64,000 nucleotides of DNA from G965207125 sp965207125. Its GTDB lineage: Bacteria; Pseudomonadota; Alphaproteobacteria; Puniceispirillales; UBA1172. The stretch is taken from contig OZ242263.1 of assembly GCA_965207125.1 (NCBI GenBank), positions 434,001-498,000 of the forward strand, in the 5' to 3' direction. A program made the translations under genes and the position numbers. Shown piece by piece: positions 47,201-55,065 of the stretch (position 1 is the stretch's first letter; each line of letters begins with the position of its first letter). The notes below the pieces were generated by a model. It worked only from the letters and a program-made list of their open reading frames with translations, ran no database searches and was not told the DNA's origin.

Positions 47201-50200
47201 ATTCACCATAGAGGGCACGAATAGCGATTTATTTGAGATTATTCTCTTGGATCATGATGATAACGCCAACACGCCTGATCGGTGGGTATTACAGCTGAAA
47301 ACCTCCGCTACGGCATTGCCGAGCGGCAGTGATTACACCATCACCATCGTGGCGACCGACGCCAATAGCGATGAGTTCAGGCTCGATCTGCGGATTAAGC
47401 AGGGAGGGCTGTATATCTACGATGTAGCCGGTGCGGATGATGGCTTATCACGGGTTTTCACCGACGGCAAGGCTTTGATCCCAGAGGAAGAAGACGGGAG
47501 TGGGACGCCAGTTACCATCGGCGCGCTCCGGAGTGAGATCATTCCGCAATTTATCGAAGTACTGGATTTTGAATTGATCGATGGTGAGGCGGATAATGAC
47601 CAGTTCGAGATTGAACGGGGGACTGGCGCGGATGGCGTGGCGAGGACAGATGACGATGTTTTCACTCTGAAGTTCACAGGCCCTAATAGCGGTGATGCCG
47701 ATATTGGGCCCGATGTGTTGAATATCCGGGTTCGTGAAACCTATCTTAAAGAAACGGTGCATGAAGAGACCGCGGATGAGAATGGCGCCGGTAGTTTTGT
47801 TGGAACAAAGGATATAGATGCGAGTGGCAATACCAGTGACTCTGATACGCGGGTTTTTGCGTTGAGTGGTGGCGGGTTAAGTGCGCGAGATTTTATCTAT
47901 CAGGACTTACTGGATGATTATGAGGAGGCGACTCCAGAGTCGCTGGCGTCAGGTAACTTGCGTTTAAAGGCGTCAAACCCCTTGGACCTACTGGATTTTT
48001 CCAATATTGATATTAAAGCGGTTTTCGGGGGGCGTGCTGGATTTCAGACCGATATTATTCTCCCCGAGGGTTTCATGTCGGGGGATACCATCTGGATTAG
48101 GTTTAATGACACTCAGTTTAACAACGTTAAGGGCGTTGAAGTTGTAATACGTCTAGGCGATGACGGCACATCGCTGATATTTACCCCCACTGGAGCCGTC
48201 AAGCTTATTGACTACCGTCCTGAGGGATCCTCTCTGACCACGGAGGAGATTTATCAAATTGATTTCACCTCCGATACTCCTGCGCCGATCAAGGATGGTG
48301 CCATAACTTTAGCGCCGAGAGGGTCATTCACTAGCAATAGCTGGCATATCGCTCGTATTGTTGTTGATGGCACTGCGGTGGTTACGGAACGTATTCAGGA
48401 TAACACCGATACGGCGGTTACTCTGAGCAAAACCAATTATGACGCTGTGGTCGGCGGAATTTTGTCTATTGTGGCCGATGAAGGCGGCCCGTCGGGTAAT
48501 AATATCAGAGTCATCGTGGAGATTGGGACGGCCGCAAACCCAACAACTGGTGAAAAGGGTGTTGAGTCGGTGTCAGTGGTGGATAATGTCATCACGGTTG
48601 TGACATACAGCGAAGGCGCGACGTGGCAAAACGTGGCGGATGCGATTAACGCTGATACTGATGCGGCGGCGTTGGTTGATGTTGTGGCGACTCCAGCAAC
48701 TGCTGGGAATGATGCTGTGGCGAGGGATTTCTCCTTAAGTGGCGGTAGGGACGACGTTCCAGCTCTGGAGGATAATACTAACGCACGGCTGGTTGATGTT
48801 GAGGGTGGCTGGATTTATCCCGATGACGCGGATGCTATTCGCTTTGAGGCGACCGCTGATCTGCGCGTAGATCTAAGTGCTGGCGAGGCGGACATTATCG
48901 TTGTTCCGACTGGTAATCTGGATGGGAACGGGGTGCGTATTGGTGAGGTGCGTTTGCTTACCTCTGATGAAACCCCGCCGGAGGAATACTATGTTATTGG
49001 CACGACTGGCGATCTGAGTGCCACAGATACAGTGGCCACAGCCGTCCTTGAGATTGACGGCGTTGAGTATCTGAGATTCACCTCGGATAAGGCTGGTGCG
49101 GAAGGCAATGGTCAGGAAATCCGGTTTGAGTTTAGTGATAATCTTGTAGCTGGTATCTCTTCTTCTGTCGATGTTAACGGTGTGATCGTCATAAAGATAA
49201 AAAGCACGACAGAGCGTAATACTGTCATCCAGAACCAAGCAAAGGCCGTCAATGATCTTATCGATATTGAATATATCGGCGCTCTCAAAGACGCAGGTTT
49301 TTTTGATGCCAACCTCTTTGATGGCAGAGTGATCACAGTAACCTTGAGTGGCGGGGAAGATTTTGTCCAAACCACGCCAACTCCATCGACTGGCACAGAA
49401 GTGAGCACACCCGAGGTGCTTACTTGGCAAGAGACAATCACCAAAACCCATGATTATCAGATTAATCTTGATAACATTGACGACCACGCACCGGTTTTCG
49501 GCGAGGCGGTTGGCTTTGAGGTGACGGTGCCATCAGATGGCTCAGCCCCCCATGGCGAGGCCTCTATTGATGAGAATGACACGGATCCAGGCGTGATTTT
49601 TCAAGTATCGGCCAGCGACGCGGATGGTGATGTGGTGACGTATTCACTGGCTGATGATTTTGGGCTGTTTGAGATTGACGCCGCCACTGGCGAGATTACC
49701 TTAATTACAGGCGAAAGCGCTGATTTTGAGGCGGCCGCAAGCTATGATCTTCAAGTGATTGCGACGTCTAGCTTTGAGGGCGAGGCACCAAAAACCACGA
49801 ATTTCAAGGTTGTGGTTCAGGTGAATGATGTCTCTGAGACGGGGGGCGCGGCCTCAGATCACATTCTAATCGGCGGTGAGGACGCGCAAACCCTCAACGC
49901 AAGCGATCGCGGGGATGTGATCTTTGGCGGTCAGGGCGATGACACCATCAATCTCGGCGCCGGCCGGGATACCGTGATTTATCGTTATGATGCCACGGAT
50001 AAAACCAATCCAGCAGCGATTGATGGCGGCGATGTGATTAATAGTTTTGATCTGAGCGAAGACCATCTGTTTTTGGCTCATGTGGGGGGTACTGACGGTA
50101 CTCTTAATACCGCCACTGCGTTCTTTGAGGCGATTAAAGGCGTCCGTCTGCTTGTGGACGAAGATGGACGTATTAGCGGTGTCGTGTTTACCTTCACCGG

Positions 50201-50441
50201 CCGTGTTAACGAGGCTCAAAACACCGATCTGACGGTGAATTTTGATGAAGGCTTTGACGCCTCACAGATTAACCTAGACGCGAGTTTTGATGCGGCGGCT
50301 TCAGGCGAGCGGGTAATCACCACTGGCCAAGAAACCGCCGCTTACCAGGCGATCAATCAGGTGCTTGGCGAGAGTTTGGTGTTGATTGATTTTGCGGATG
50401 TGGGCTTTGAGTTAAACGGCTCAGACACTGATATTCTCTAA
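41238..50441 (+). CDS. giant RTX/VCBS/cadherin-like repeat protein 3 (3067 aa)
   Basis: The third tandem paralog, collinear with the other two up to residue 2748. It has about seven RTX nonapeptides (252-311) as in copy 1. Its first He_PIG-like module after the VCBS domain is replaced by an unrelated-looking version (about residues 590-690). Its PPC-like domain is the most diverged (about 1731-1824, SDSDYIKFTVEPGE). The C-terminal cassette of 319 residues has one classical cadherin domain (2751-2864, with DAATGEITL and DFEAAASYDL), then RTX units (GGQGDDTINLG) and a terminal domain homologous to copy 2 (QETAAYQAINQVLGES ... IDFADVGFEL). The start is GTG after GAGGAG. A secreted, calcium-stabilised surface protein is the best guess. 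Confidence 0.9.
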   Translation: MLDINTSPITLKTVINEDGSFTFVITPSMALAAPEQFRWEMSSGQGSPHRGVIAFKAGESGSQSIPLSINPDEGYQFRIYRVSDNDADDELVFQQQSEPLPLKDAPQRAEVEGAQGAITQVNAVLVLNTGEETVINQANLLVSSSNVSDPALLVYTITVLPTEGTLLKDGVAIGVSETFTQADVNNGLIIYQPEANAGSDTFSFTVSDGTETTGAETLQITPRVVVVVPSPEEDNTIDQSAETDPQQIEAAGGDDTITGGAGSDAIDGGAGDDIIDGGAGNDTITGGDGNDTITGGPGDDQIEGGAGDDDITLTHAGEDGSTVDFSKNEVVYTFGYDGVGIDGGDVIKGFKLGQDKLKFVAHPNSNITNLAEFLNSIKGADDTDLTDDDAFIVTMMWSFNEDDEFSFDGVLLHFKEGTSFGGGRLSSPVVQITFDEPLDLNGLVSILGGNGSVADNFDDGLTAFKNLAVVLPLLFGEDNITFEASTVTITASGEVTEDDEGAKTATGTLDDDDNPLTPLPTIELDGDGIGTYGAMTFDAATGEWTYTLDNTRPETQALKAGQQETETFTFTADDIRFVVTITVNGADDKPVANTDFFEASGQVGQKITIDPNTLFNDPDGEELALTFKVMLLADDSTREELSTIGLSYNSVTKMITGTPTKSGIYTIEVAASYSDGAKDDIVTTFGITVSSVAPLTDILGYLGKPIEAINLGNLFTDLDVATLTVTILDSSGSEVNINSIGLSYDDGTRMLTGTPTTTGAYTIKIVSSDGQDEIIFDFVLSALQPPTLTGYVGQNTEIDLGSFITDPDNVTLTVTFLNSSGVEVDIGLRYTVTTEIVTDATTGLKTEKTTRAITGVPTSETGTYTLRIVVTDSTSGVQAETFTFAFTLSALQPPTLTFVEEQVEANADFTAIEDSDQPTNPIGAIDLSVLFADVEGSAVVVTLKNGDALDTVGLSYDSATKMITGTPTAFGTHTITASGIDSNGDEITEEFIITAGLETPAKIIQIDDPDVLADNPHESSRNQVGIRVGAKGGSADDVTAARTDLISDYDDSDVSVFAPTDTTDAEEEYVVEGEYGRFIVTRMRGEDDPDGAPAELRYYYERYQDGDENYKNINALGAGEIAYDVLTIWAFDRLTYAELLQVVDDDEEKQDPYEIPQSALDRRVFKTVVVEITGANDAPEVVAEIFDVLFTDSQAVDIDIDPANFFDVDGDTLTITVTLDDDSALSTIGLAYDPATGKITGTPNTAGPHTIKVTATDGARESASYTFILTTAAANVNTEPVVEISGTQTLVLVAKVAVTSDSDTGFNISYIDDDDAHRDNDEVIYNFYQVGRDKDGNTIRIRPADNLLKVSEDGSILLKAGVRLASELSFEVVATDGEGASSAPKQFTITVAENPAPVLILVGLDGLDTILDNIEGGRLNRLIVQDSDTDASVFTSESFTITGDQAEKFIVKKDDDGRWYLFLKDDESLDHENIEETILDLDITVSDGINESNTVDINIGAARGYFFDGNTHEGVVYQARAEGDAVGTRYSIKPGIGDGDLFIIDGEDGEVRFKPSSIPATFDIDGEFSFIIIERSGGDVTETVVTLYNNVPSVFSRATGADSPQDQALGYTIGPDEPTDADGVASIEYYWFAHTRPRGELRDSLEDLVAGETAVKPLEGENDRLLTLKGEHAEKELWLIIVLTDEDGFVTYNFWAANEFGRYDIADSRQQALDLADIGMSNNDNSGDFDFVGDIGRSDSDYIKFTVEPGETLDIKVGGLDSRTAQYRVIREDGSPVANQSETVVVNNQQKTLNTLEAGTYILRVTQNGTRTGPYKVSFQGIDDQPTDFQLTEAVEILAVDADLSQGMKVGVLTITDDLYGSNTIVLTGIDAELFEIRDTSDRLVKELWLKAGVDLGASGSIIGVIASLEGTGKGSNLDIDLVLTVIRADGDIPVYITGDRGVAATTGIDPIFVLGENGRLILADGTEAGVITIVDTKPAPSDPNQITFTIEGTNSDLFEIILLDHDDNANTPDRWVLQLKTSATALPSGSDYTITIVATDANSDEFRLDLRIKQGGLYIYDVAGADDGLSRVFTDGKALIPEEEDGSGTPVTIGALRSEIIPQFIEVLDFELIDGEADNDQFEIERGTGADGVARTDDDVFTLKFTGPNSGDADIGPDVLNIRVRETYLKETVHEETADENGAGSFVGTKDIDASGNTSDSDTRVFALSGGGLSARDFIYQDLLDDYEEATPESLASGNLRLKASNPLDLLDFSNIDIKAVFGGRAGFQTDIILPEGFMSGDTIWIRFNDTQFNNVKGVEVVIRLGDDGTSLIFTPTGAVKLIDYRPEGSSLTTEEIYQIDFTSDTPAPIKDGAITLAPRGSFTSNSWHIARIVVDGTAVVTERIQDNTDTAVTLSKTNYDAVVGGILSIVADEGGPSGNNIRVIVEIGTAANPTTGEKGVESVSVVDNVITVVTYSEGATWQNVADAINADTDAAALVDVVATPATAGNDAVARDFSLSGGRDDVPALEDNTNARLVDVEGGWIYPDDADAIRFEATADLRVDLSAGEADIIVVPTGNLDGNGVRIGEVRLLTSDETPPEEYYVIGTTGDLSATDTVATAVLEIDGVEYLRFTSDKAGAEGNGQEIRFEFSDNLVAGISSSVDVNGVIVIKIKSTTERNTVIQNQAKAVNDLIDIEYIGALKDAGFFDANLFDGRVITVTLSGGEDFVQTTPTPSTGTEVSTPEVLTWQETITKTHDYQINLDNIDDHAPVFGEAVGFEVTVPSDGSAPHGEASIDENDTDPGVIFQVSASDADGDVVTYSLADDFGLFEIDAATGEITLITGESADFEAAASYDLQVIATSSFEGEAPKTTNFKVVVQVNDVSETGGAASDHILIGGEDAQTLNASDRGDVIFGGQGDDTINLGAGRDTVIYRYDATDKTNPAAIDGGDVINSFDLSEDHLFLAHVGGTDGTLNTATAFFEAIKGVRLLVDEDGRISGVVFTFTGRVNEAQNTDLTVNFDEGFDASQINLDASFDAAASGERVITTGQETAAYQAINQVLGESLVLIDFADVGFELNGSDTDIL
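41992..42171 (+). repeat. RTX nonapeptide array in giant protein 3 (about 7 units)
   Basis: About seven in-frame nonapeptide units, almost the same at nucleotide level as the array at 20815-21002 in copy 1. Copy 2 has about three. Confidence 0.9.
48473..49481 (+). repeat. copy 3 of the near-identical 1-kb block shared by the giant genes
   Basis: The first 195 bp are identical by eye to 27336-27530 of copy 1. The remainder is highly similar to both other copies and ends at the common junction before the copy-specific cassette. Confidence 0.8.
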
Positions 50442-50852
50442 CCTTAAGTATACAGCCGACACCTTGGGTGCTGTGTTTACTTTATTATGATCTTAACTGT
50501 GGCTAGGTAGTCTTGCTCTAAAAGAAAAGGCCGTTTCAAGACTAATTCCTCCAATATTCTAGACTCTCCCCTCTTTTTGGCATTTCACGATGGTCAATGC
50601 TGGTTAGATTAGTCGTCCATTTTTTTCTAAGAGGGTGCTAAGCGAAACTTCAATTCTAGTAGCCCCTCGCTTTATATGCTCTTCAAAGTCATTGATAAAT
50701 TTAAAGAACGGAGATGGCGGATCATTTATCTAGAGGGTTCATTTTCTCGCCCCCCTACCTTCAACTAGTGAGCCGTCCAGCATCCCAGTCGTAAAAGCAA
50801 ACTCTTTATACAACACATACCTTCTATTAAATCAATGACCACACTATAAAAG
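50442..50852 (+). other. spacer between giant gene 3 and guaA
   Basis: A 411-bp gap with no gene seen. A weak hairpin (ACAG...CACC pairing with GGTG...CTGT, about 50454-50475) follows the giant gene and may terminate it. The segment 50567-50635 repeats part of the spacer after giant gene 1. The right part holds the 3' side of guaA, transcribed toward the array. Confidence 0.5.
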
Positions 50853-52410
50853 CTACTCCCACTCTATTGTTCCGGGCGGTTTTGAGGTTATGTCATAGGA
50901 GACTCGATTGACGCCTCGGACCTCATTGATAATACGCGCAGCAACTTCAGTTAGAAAGTTATGGGTGAAAGGATAAACATCAGCAGTCATGCCGTCGGTG
51001 GAGGTAACAGCGCGCAAAACCAGCGCATAATCATATGATCGAGCATCACCCATCACCCCAACCGAGCGCACCGGCAATAACACAGCGAGCGCCTGCCAGA
51101 TTTCATCGTATAATCCGGCTTCACGGATGGCTTCAAGATAGATCGCATCAGCCTTACGCAATATCTCAAGTTTCTGCCCATCAACTTCTCCCGGAATTCG
51201 AATAGCCAAACCAGGCCCCGGAAAAGGATGCCTTCCAACTAGGTTTTCCGGCAGGCCCAGTTCTCGTCCAAGCGCGCGCACCTCATCCTTGAACAAAACC
51301 CGCAGCGGTTCCACCAATTCAAAATCTATTTCATCAGGCAACCCCCCAACATTGTGGTGCGATTTGATCGTAACGCTTTTATCGCTCGTGACCGAAATGC
51401 TTTCGATCACGTCAGGATAAAGCGTCCCTTGTGCGAGAAATTTTGCCCCCTCAATACCACGCGCCGCCGCATCAAAAACATCGATAAACGCAGCCCCAAT
51501 AATCTTTCGTTTCTCCTCAGGGTCCGCAACGCCCTGAAGCCTGCTTAAAAACATTTCTGCCGCATTCTCATGCACCAGAGGGATTTTATAATGCTGCCCA
51601 AAAAGCCTCACGACTTCTTCCGCCTCGCCGCCCCGCATCAAACCATGATCGACAAAAACGCAGGTCAGACGGTCGCCAATCGCCTCGTGAATCAGCGCAG
51701 CGGTAACCGAACTATCAACCCCGCCAGACAACCCGCAAATCACGCGCCCGGTCTCACCAACCTGTTCACGAATAGCCGCAATCGCGCCGTCTTTATACGA
51801 TGCCATCGACCAATCGCCCCGACAGCCGCAAATGCGCCGTGCAAAAGTTTCAAGCAACGCCTTGCCATCAGGCGTATGCGCGACTTCGGGATGAAACTGC
51901 ACACCGTAATAATGTCTGTTTTCATCGGCAATCACGGCATAGGGTGCCCCTTTGCTTTGCGCCGCCACATGGAACCCTTCGGGCAAATGGGCAACCTGAT
52001 CGCCATGACTCATCCAGACTTGGTATGAGCGTCCTTTGCTCCAAACCTCATCAAAAAGCCCACAGTCCTCCGTAACCGCAATCTCAGCACGACCAAACTC
52101 ACGCGCATCGCCCTCGATCACCTCACCGCCAAGTTGCTGGCACATCGTCTGTTGCCCATAACAGATACCAAGAATTGGGATATCCATCTCAAACACCACC
52201 CTCAGGCGCGCGCGGCGTGTTAGCCAAGGCCACCGAATCAGGGCCGCCAGAAAGAATAATCCCCCTCGGATGATAGTGGCGAATACGGTTATGATCGGCG
52301 GTATAAGGCAGGATTTCAGCGTACACTCCGAATTCACGCAAACGCCGCGCGATCAGCTGCGTTACCTGCGAGCCAAAATCCAAAATTAATATCGTATCGG
52401 TGTCTATCAT
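50853..52410 (-). CDS. guaA: GMP synthase (glutamine-hydrolysing), with a frameshift
   Basis: GuaA converts XMP to GMP. The N-terminal part (ATG at 52410; ILDFGSQVTQLIARR ... GIILSGGPDSV) is in one frame. The rest (DIPILGICYGQQ with the glutaminase cysteine, GLSGGVDSSV of the ATP pyrophosphatase, and the C-terminal dimerisation domain ending KPPGTIEWE) is in another. The shift falls at the three C bases 52199-52201; removing one joins RAPE directly to VVFEMDIPILG, as in normal GuaA. Either the base is a sequencing error or this copy is broken. It lies downstream of guaB in the same direction, so both guanine-nucleotide steps are linked. Confidence 0.9.
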
Positions 52411-52463
52411 CAGATATTGGGCATCACATATTGGACATCAGATATTGGGCATCACATATTGGG
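52408..52463 (-). repeat. four 14-bp tandem repeats spanning the guaB stop and guaA start
   Basis: Four consecutive 14-bp units (CCCAATATGTGATG type on the reverse strand) alternate between GTG and CTG at one position. The first contains the last codons and stop of guaB (...NM, TGA). The last supplies the ATG of guaA. The whole intergenic region is therefore repeat. Confidence 0.9.
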
Positions 52464-53915
52464 GCGATAATTCGGAGCCTCACGCGTGATGCTAACATCG
52501 TGAACGTGACCTTCGGTCAATCCCGCACCAGTCAGCCGCAGAAAATCTGTGTTTTTATGCATCGCGTCAATCGTCTTATTTCCGGTATACCCCATCGCCG
52601 CTTTAAGCCCGCCCAGCATCTGGTGTATTACCGTCTCCACCGCGCCTTTATACGGAACTTTACCCTCGATGCCTTCGGGTACAAGTTTCAGCGCCTCGGT
52701 TATTTCAGCCTGAAAATAGCGATCGGCTGACCCTCGCGCCATCGCCCCGATAGACCCCATGCCGCGATAGGATTTGTAGGATCTTCCCTGATAGAGAAAA
52801 ACCTCACCCGGCGTCTCATCAGTGCCGGCCAGCATCGAGCCAATCATCACGCAATCAGCGCCCGCAGCAATCGCTTTTGCTAGATCACCCGAATATTTAA
52901 CGCCGCCATCAGCGATCGCAACCACGCCTTTTTTATGGCATACCGCCGCCGCTTCAAGAATAGCGGTCAACTGGGGAACCCCTACGCCGGTAACAATCCG
53001 GGTCGTGCAGATTGATCCGGGTCCGATGCCGATTTTAACTGCGTCCGCCCCCGCATCAATCAAAGCCTCAGCGCCTTCAGCCGTGGCGATATTACCGCCA
53101 ATGATCTGCCCCGCGCCAGATAACTTCCGCATTTCACTAACCGTCTTAAGAACCCCCTCTGAATGCCCATGAGCTGTATCAACCACCAGCACATCCACTC
53201 CAGCGGCAATCAATGCCTCACCGCGTTCTAGCGCCTCGGGGCCTGCACCAACCGCAGCCCCGACGAGCAAGCGTCCTGATGCGTCTTTAGCCGCGTCCGG
53301 ATAGGTTTCAGCCTTTTCCATATCCTTGACTGTAATCAACCCGATACAACATTTATTCTTATCAACCACGACAAGTTTTTCTATGCGATGTTTGTGAAAC
53401 AAGCGTTGCGCCTCTGTTGGGCTCACATGCTGTTCAACAGTGATCACGTTATGAGTCATCATATCACTGACCGATTCCGCCGGATTAGTGGCAAAACGCA
53501 CATCACGATTGGTTAAAATTCCCACGAGCCGATCGCTTCCGGTTTCAACCACCGGAATACCGCTAATACCGTAGGTTTTCATCAAGGACAAAGCGTCGGA
53601 CAGAGTTTTATCGCTCTCGATCGTGACAGGGTTAACCACCATGCCCGCTTCAAATCGCTTGACCAACTCCACCTCCCGCGCCTGTTGTTCAATATCCATG
53701 TTTTTGTGAATAACGCCAAGCCCGCCTAGTTGCGCCATGGCGATCGCAAGCCTGCTTTCGGTCACCGTGTCCATCGCCGCTGAAATAAGCGGGATATTCA
53801 ATGTGATATCCCGGGTCAGTTTGGTACGAATATCAGCCTCGCGCGGTAAGACCGAGGAGGCCGCTGGTTTCAGCAAAACATCATCAAACGTCAAGGCTTC
53901 GGTGACAGTGGGCAT
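52452..53915 (-). CDS. guaB: inosine-5'-monophosphate dehydrogenase
   Basis: IMPDH oxidises IMP to XMP with NAD, the step before GuaA. The 487-residue protein is a TIM barrel interrupted by a tandem CBS pair (about residues 92-205). The catalytic cysteine is C303 in GIGPGSICTTRIV, and the mobile flap GMGSIGAM...GSADRYF is present. The C-terminus (REAPNYRPNM) runs into the 14-bp repeat array that links it to guaA. Length and motifs are normal. Confidence 0.97.
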   Translation of the reverse strand: MPTVTEALTFDDVLLKPAASSVLPREADIRTKLTRDITLNIPLISAAMDTVTESRLAIAMAQLGGLGVIHKNMDIEQQAREVELVKRFEAGMVVNPVTIESDKTLSDALSLMKTYGISGIPVVETGSDRLVGILTNRDVRFATNPAESVSDMMTHNVITVEQHVSPTEAQRLFHKHRIEKLVVVDKNKCCIGLITVKDMEKAETYPDAAKDASGRLLVGAAVGAGPEALERGEALIAAGVDVLVVDTAHGHSEGVLKTVSEMRKLSGAGQIIGGNIATAEGAEALIDAGADAVKIGIGPGSICTTRIVTGVGVPQLTAILEAAAVCHKKGVVAIADGGVKYSGDLAKAIAAGADCVMIGSMLAGTDETPGEVFLYQGRSYKSYRGMGSIGAMARGSADRYFQAEITEALKLVPEGIEGKVPYKGAVETVIHQMLGGLKAAMGYTGNKTIDAMHKNTDFLRLTGAGLTEGHVHDVSITREAPNYRPNM

Positions 53916-53976
53916 TGTGCCTCCCGCAAGGTCGGTGGCGTCGAACTATAGTCAAAAAATCCTGAAAAAGCAAAGA

Positions 53977-54717
53977 TTATTCCTCGCGCGCGAGCGCCTC
54001 ATCCGGCACACCCCTAAAACCCGTTGCCATCACATAGATTTCCACCGATTCTGACCGACTGGCCTCGGGTTTAACATGGCGCACATGGGTAAAAGCGCTG
54101 CGCATTAAAGCCAGCACCTCGCCGTCCGCACCGCCGCGAAAGCATTTACCCAGAAACCCGCCACCGGAAGCCAGAGACCAACATGCGACATCCAACGCCG
54201 ATGAGAGCAACGCCATGGTGCGCAGGTGGTCGGTTTGTCTATGCCCGGTCGTATTGGCGGCCATATCGCTAATGACCCAGTCTGCACGCCCGCCAAGAGC
54301 CTCAATCGCCTCAGCGATGAGGGTTTGCTCCGTCACATCGCCCTTAAAAATTGTCACCCCCGCGATTGGCTCGATATCAAGCAAATCGACACCCACCAGT
54401 TTACCGAGCCCTTTATCTATTCCAATCCGCCCCGCAACACACTGAAGCCAGCCGCCGGGAGCCGAGCCAAGGTCAAGCACCGCTTGGCCTTTTTTGAACA
54501 TCGTAAACTTTTGATCCATCTGCTCTAATTTTAGCGCCGATCTTGAGCGTAATCCTCGCGTTTTCGCCAGGGCAACATAAGGGTCATTGAGTTGCCGCGC
54601 GATCCATTGCCGTGATGAAGCCTTGCGGCTGCTCGATTTTGTAGGGTTTGTGGTCAAGCCGCCGCTGCCTCTATACGACCGGCCGCTTGTTCCCTTTTTT
54701 TCGCGATTGCCAGACAT
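53977..54717 (-). CDS. rlmE: 23S rRNA (uridine-2'-O)-methyltransferase RlmE/FtsJ
   Basis: RlmE methylates the ribose of U2552 in 23S rRNA. The SAM-binding motif is VLDLGSAPGGWLQ. The K-D-K-E catalytic set is visible: the lysine in SALKLEQMD, D in SDMAANTTGH, K in GKCFRGG and E in SESVEIYVMA. The N-terminus has about 35 extra residues rich in Ser, Arg, Lys and Gly, typical of alphaproteobacterial members. It lies 9 bp after hisI in the same direction. Confidence 0.94.
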   Translation of the reverse strand: MSGNREKKGTSGRSYRGSGGLTTNPTKSSSRKASSRQWIARQLNDPYVALAKTRGLRSRSALKLEQMDQKFTMFKKGQAVLDLGSAPGGWLQCVAGRIGIDKGLGKLVGVDLLDIEPIAGVTIFKGDVTEQTLIAEAIEALGGRADWVISDMAANTTGHRQTDHLRTMALLSSALDVACWSLASGGGFLGKCFRGGADGEVLALMRSAFTHVRHVKPEASRSESVEIYVMATGFRGVPDEALAREE

Positions 54718-54726
54718 CTGAAACCG

Positions 54727-55062
54727 TCAGTTCATCCCGCGAAAAAAGCAGCTGCGCCTGCCAGTATGGCACGCGGCTCCAGTCTGCTGGACCTTAAGTA
54801 AAATCGTATCCCCATCACAATCAAGATGCGCTGAGACCAGTTCCTGAATATTTCCTGATTGATCGCCTTTGCGCCAGAAAGCCTGCCGCGAGCGCGAATA
54901 ATATATCACCCTGCCCTCGGTCAGCGTGCGCACCAGCGATTCACGACTCATCCACGCCAGCATCAGCACTTCACCAGTCTCAACGCATTGCGCAATGGCT
55001 GGCACCAGCCCATCGGCGTTAAACACGACTTCATCGATCAGATTAGGTAAGGTTTCAGGCAA
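54727..55062 (-). CDS. hisI: phosphoribosyl-AMP cyclohydrolase
   Basis: HisI opens the purine ring of PR-AMP, the third step of histidine synthesis. The 111-residue protein is the stand-alone cyclohydrolase without the HisE domain. Signatures are MLAWMSRESL, YYSRSRQAFWRKGDQSGN and the metal-binding CDGD and GAACHTGRRSCFF segments. It sits 3 bp after the RND pump gene. The pairing with an efflux pump is likely only positional. Confidence 0.94.
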   Translation of the reverse strand: MPETLPNLIDEVVFNADGLVPAIAQCVETGEVLMLAWMSRESLVRTLTEGRVIYYSRSRQAFWRKGDQSGNIQELVSAHLDCDGDTILLKVQQTGAACHTGRRSCFFRGMN

Positions 55063-55065
55063 GAC

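Noticed and set aside
19526..50852. mobile genetic element carrying the giant genes
   Set aside because: No integrase, transposase, tRNA or flanking direct repeats were seen. The tandem copies are explained by local duplication.
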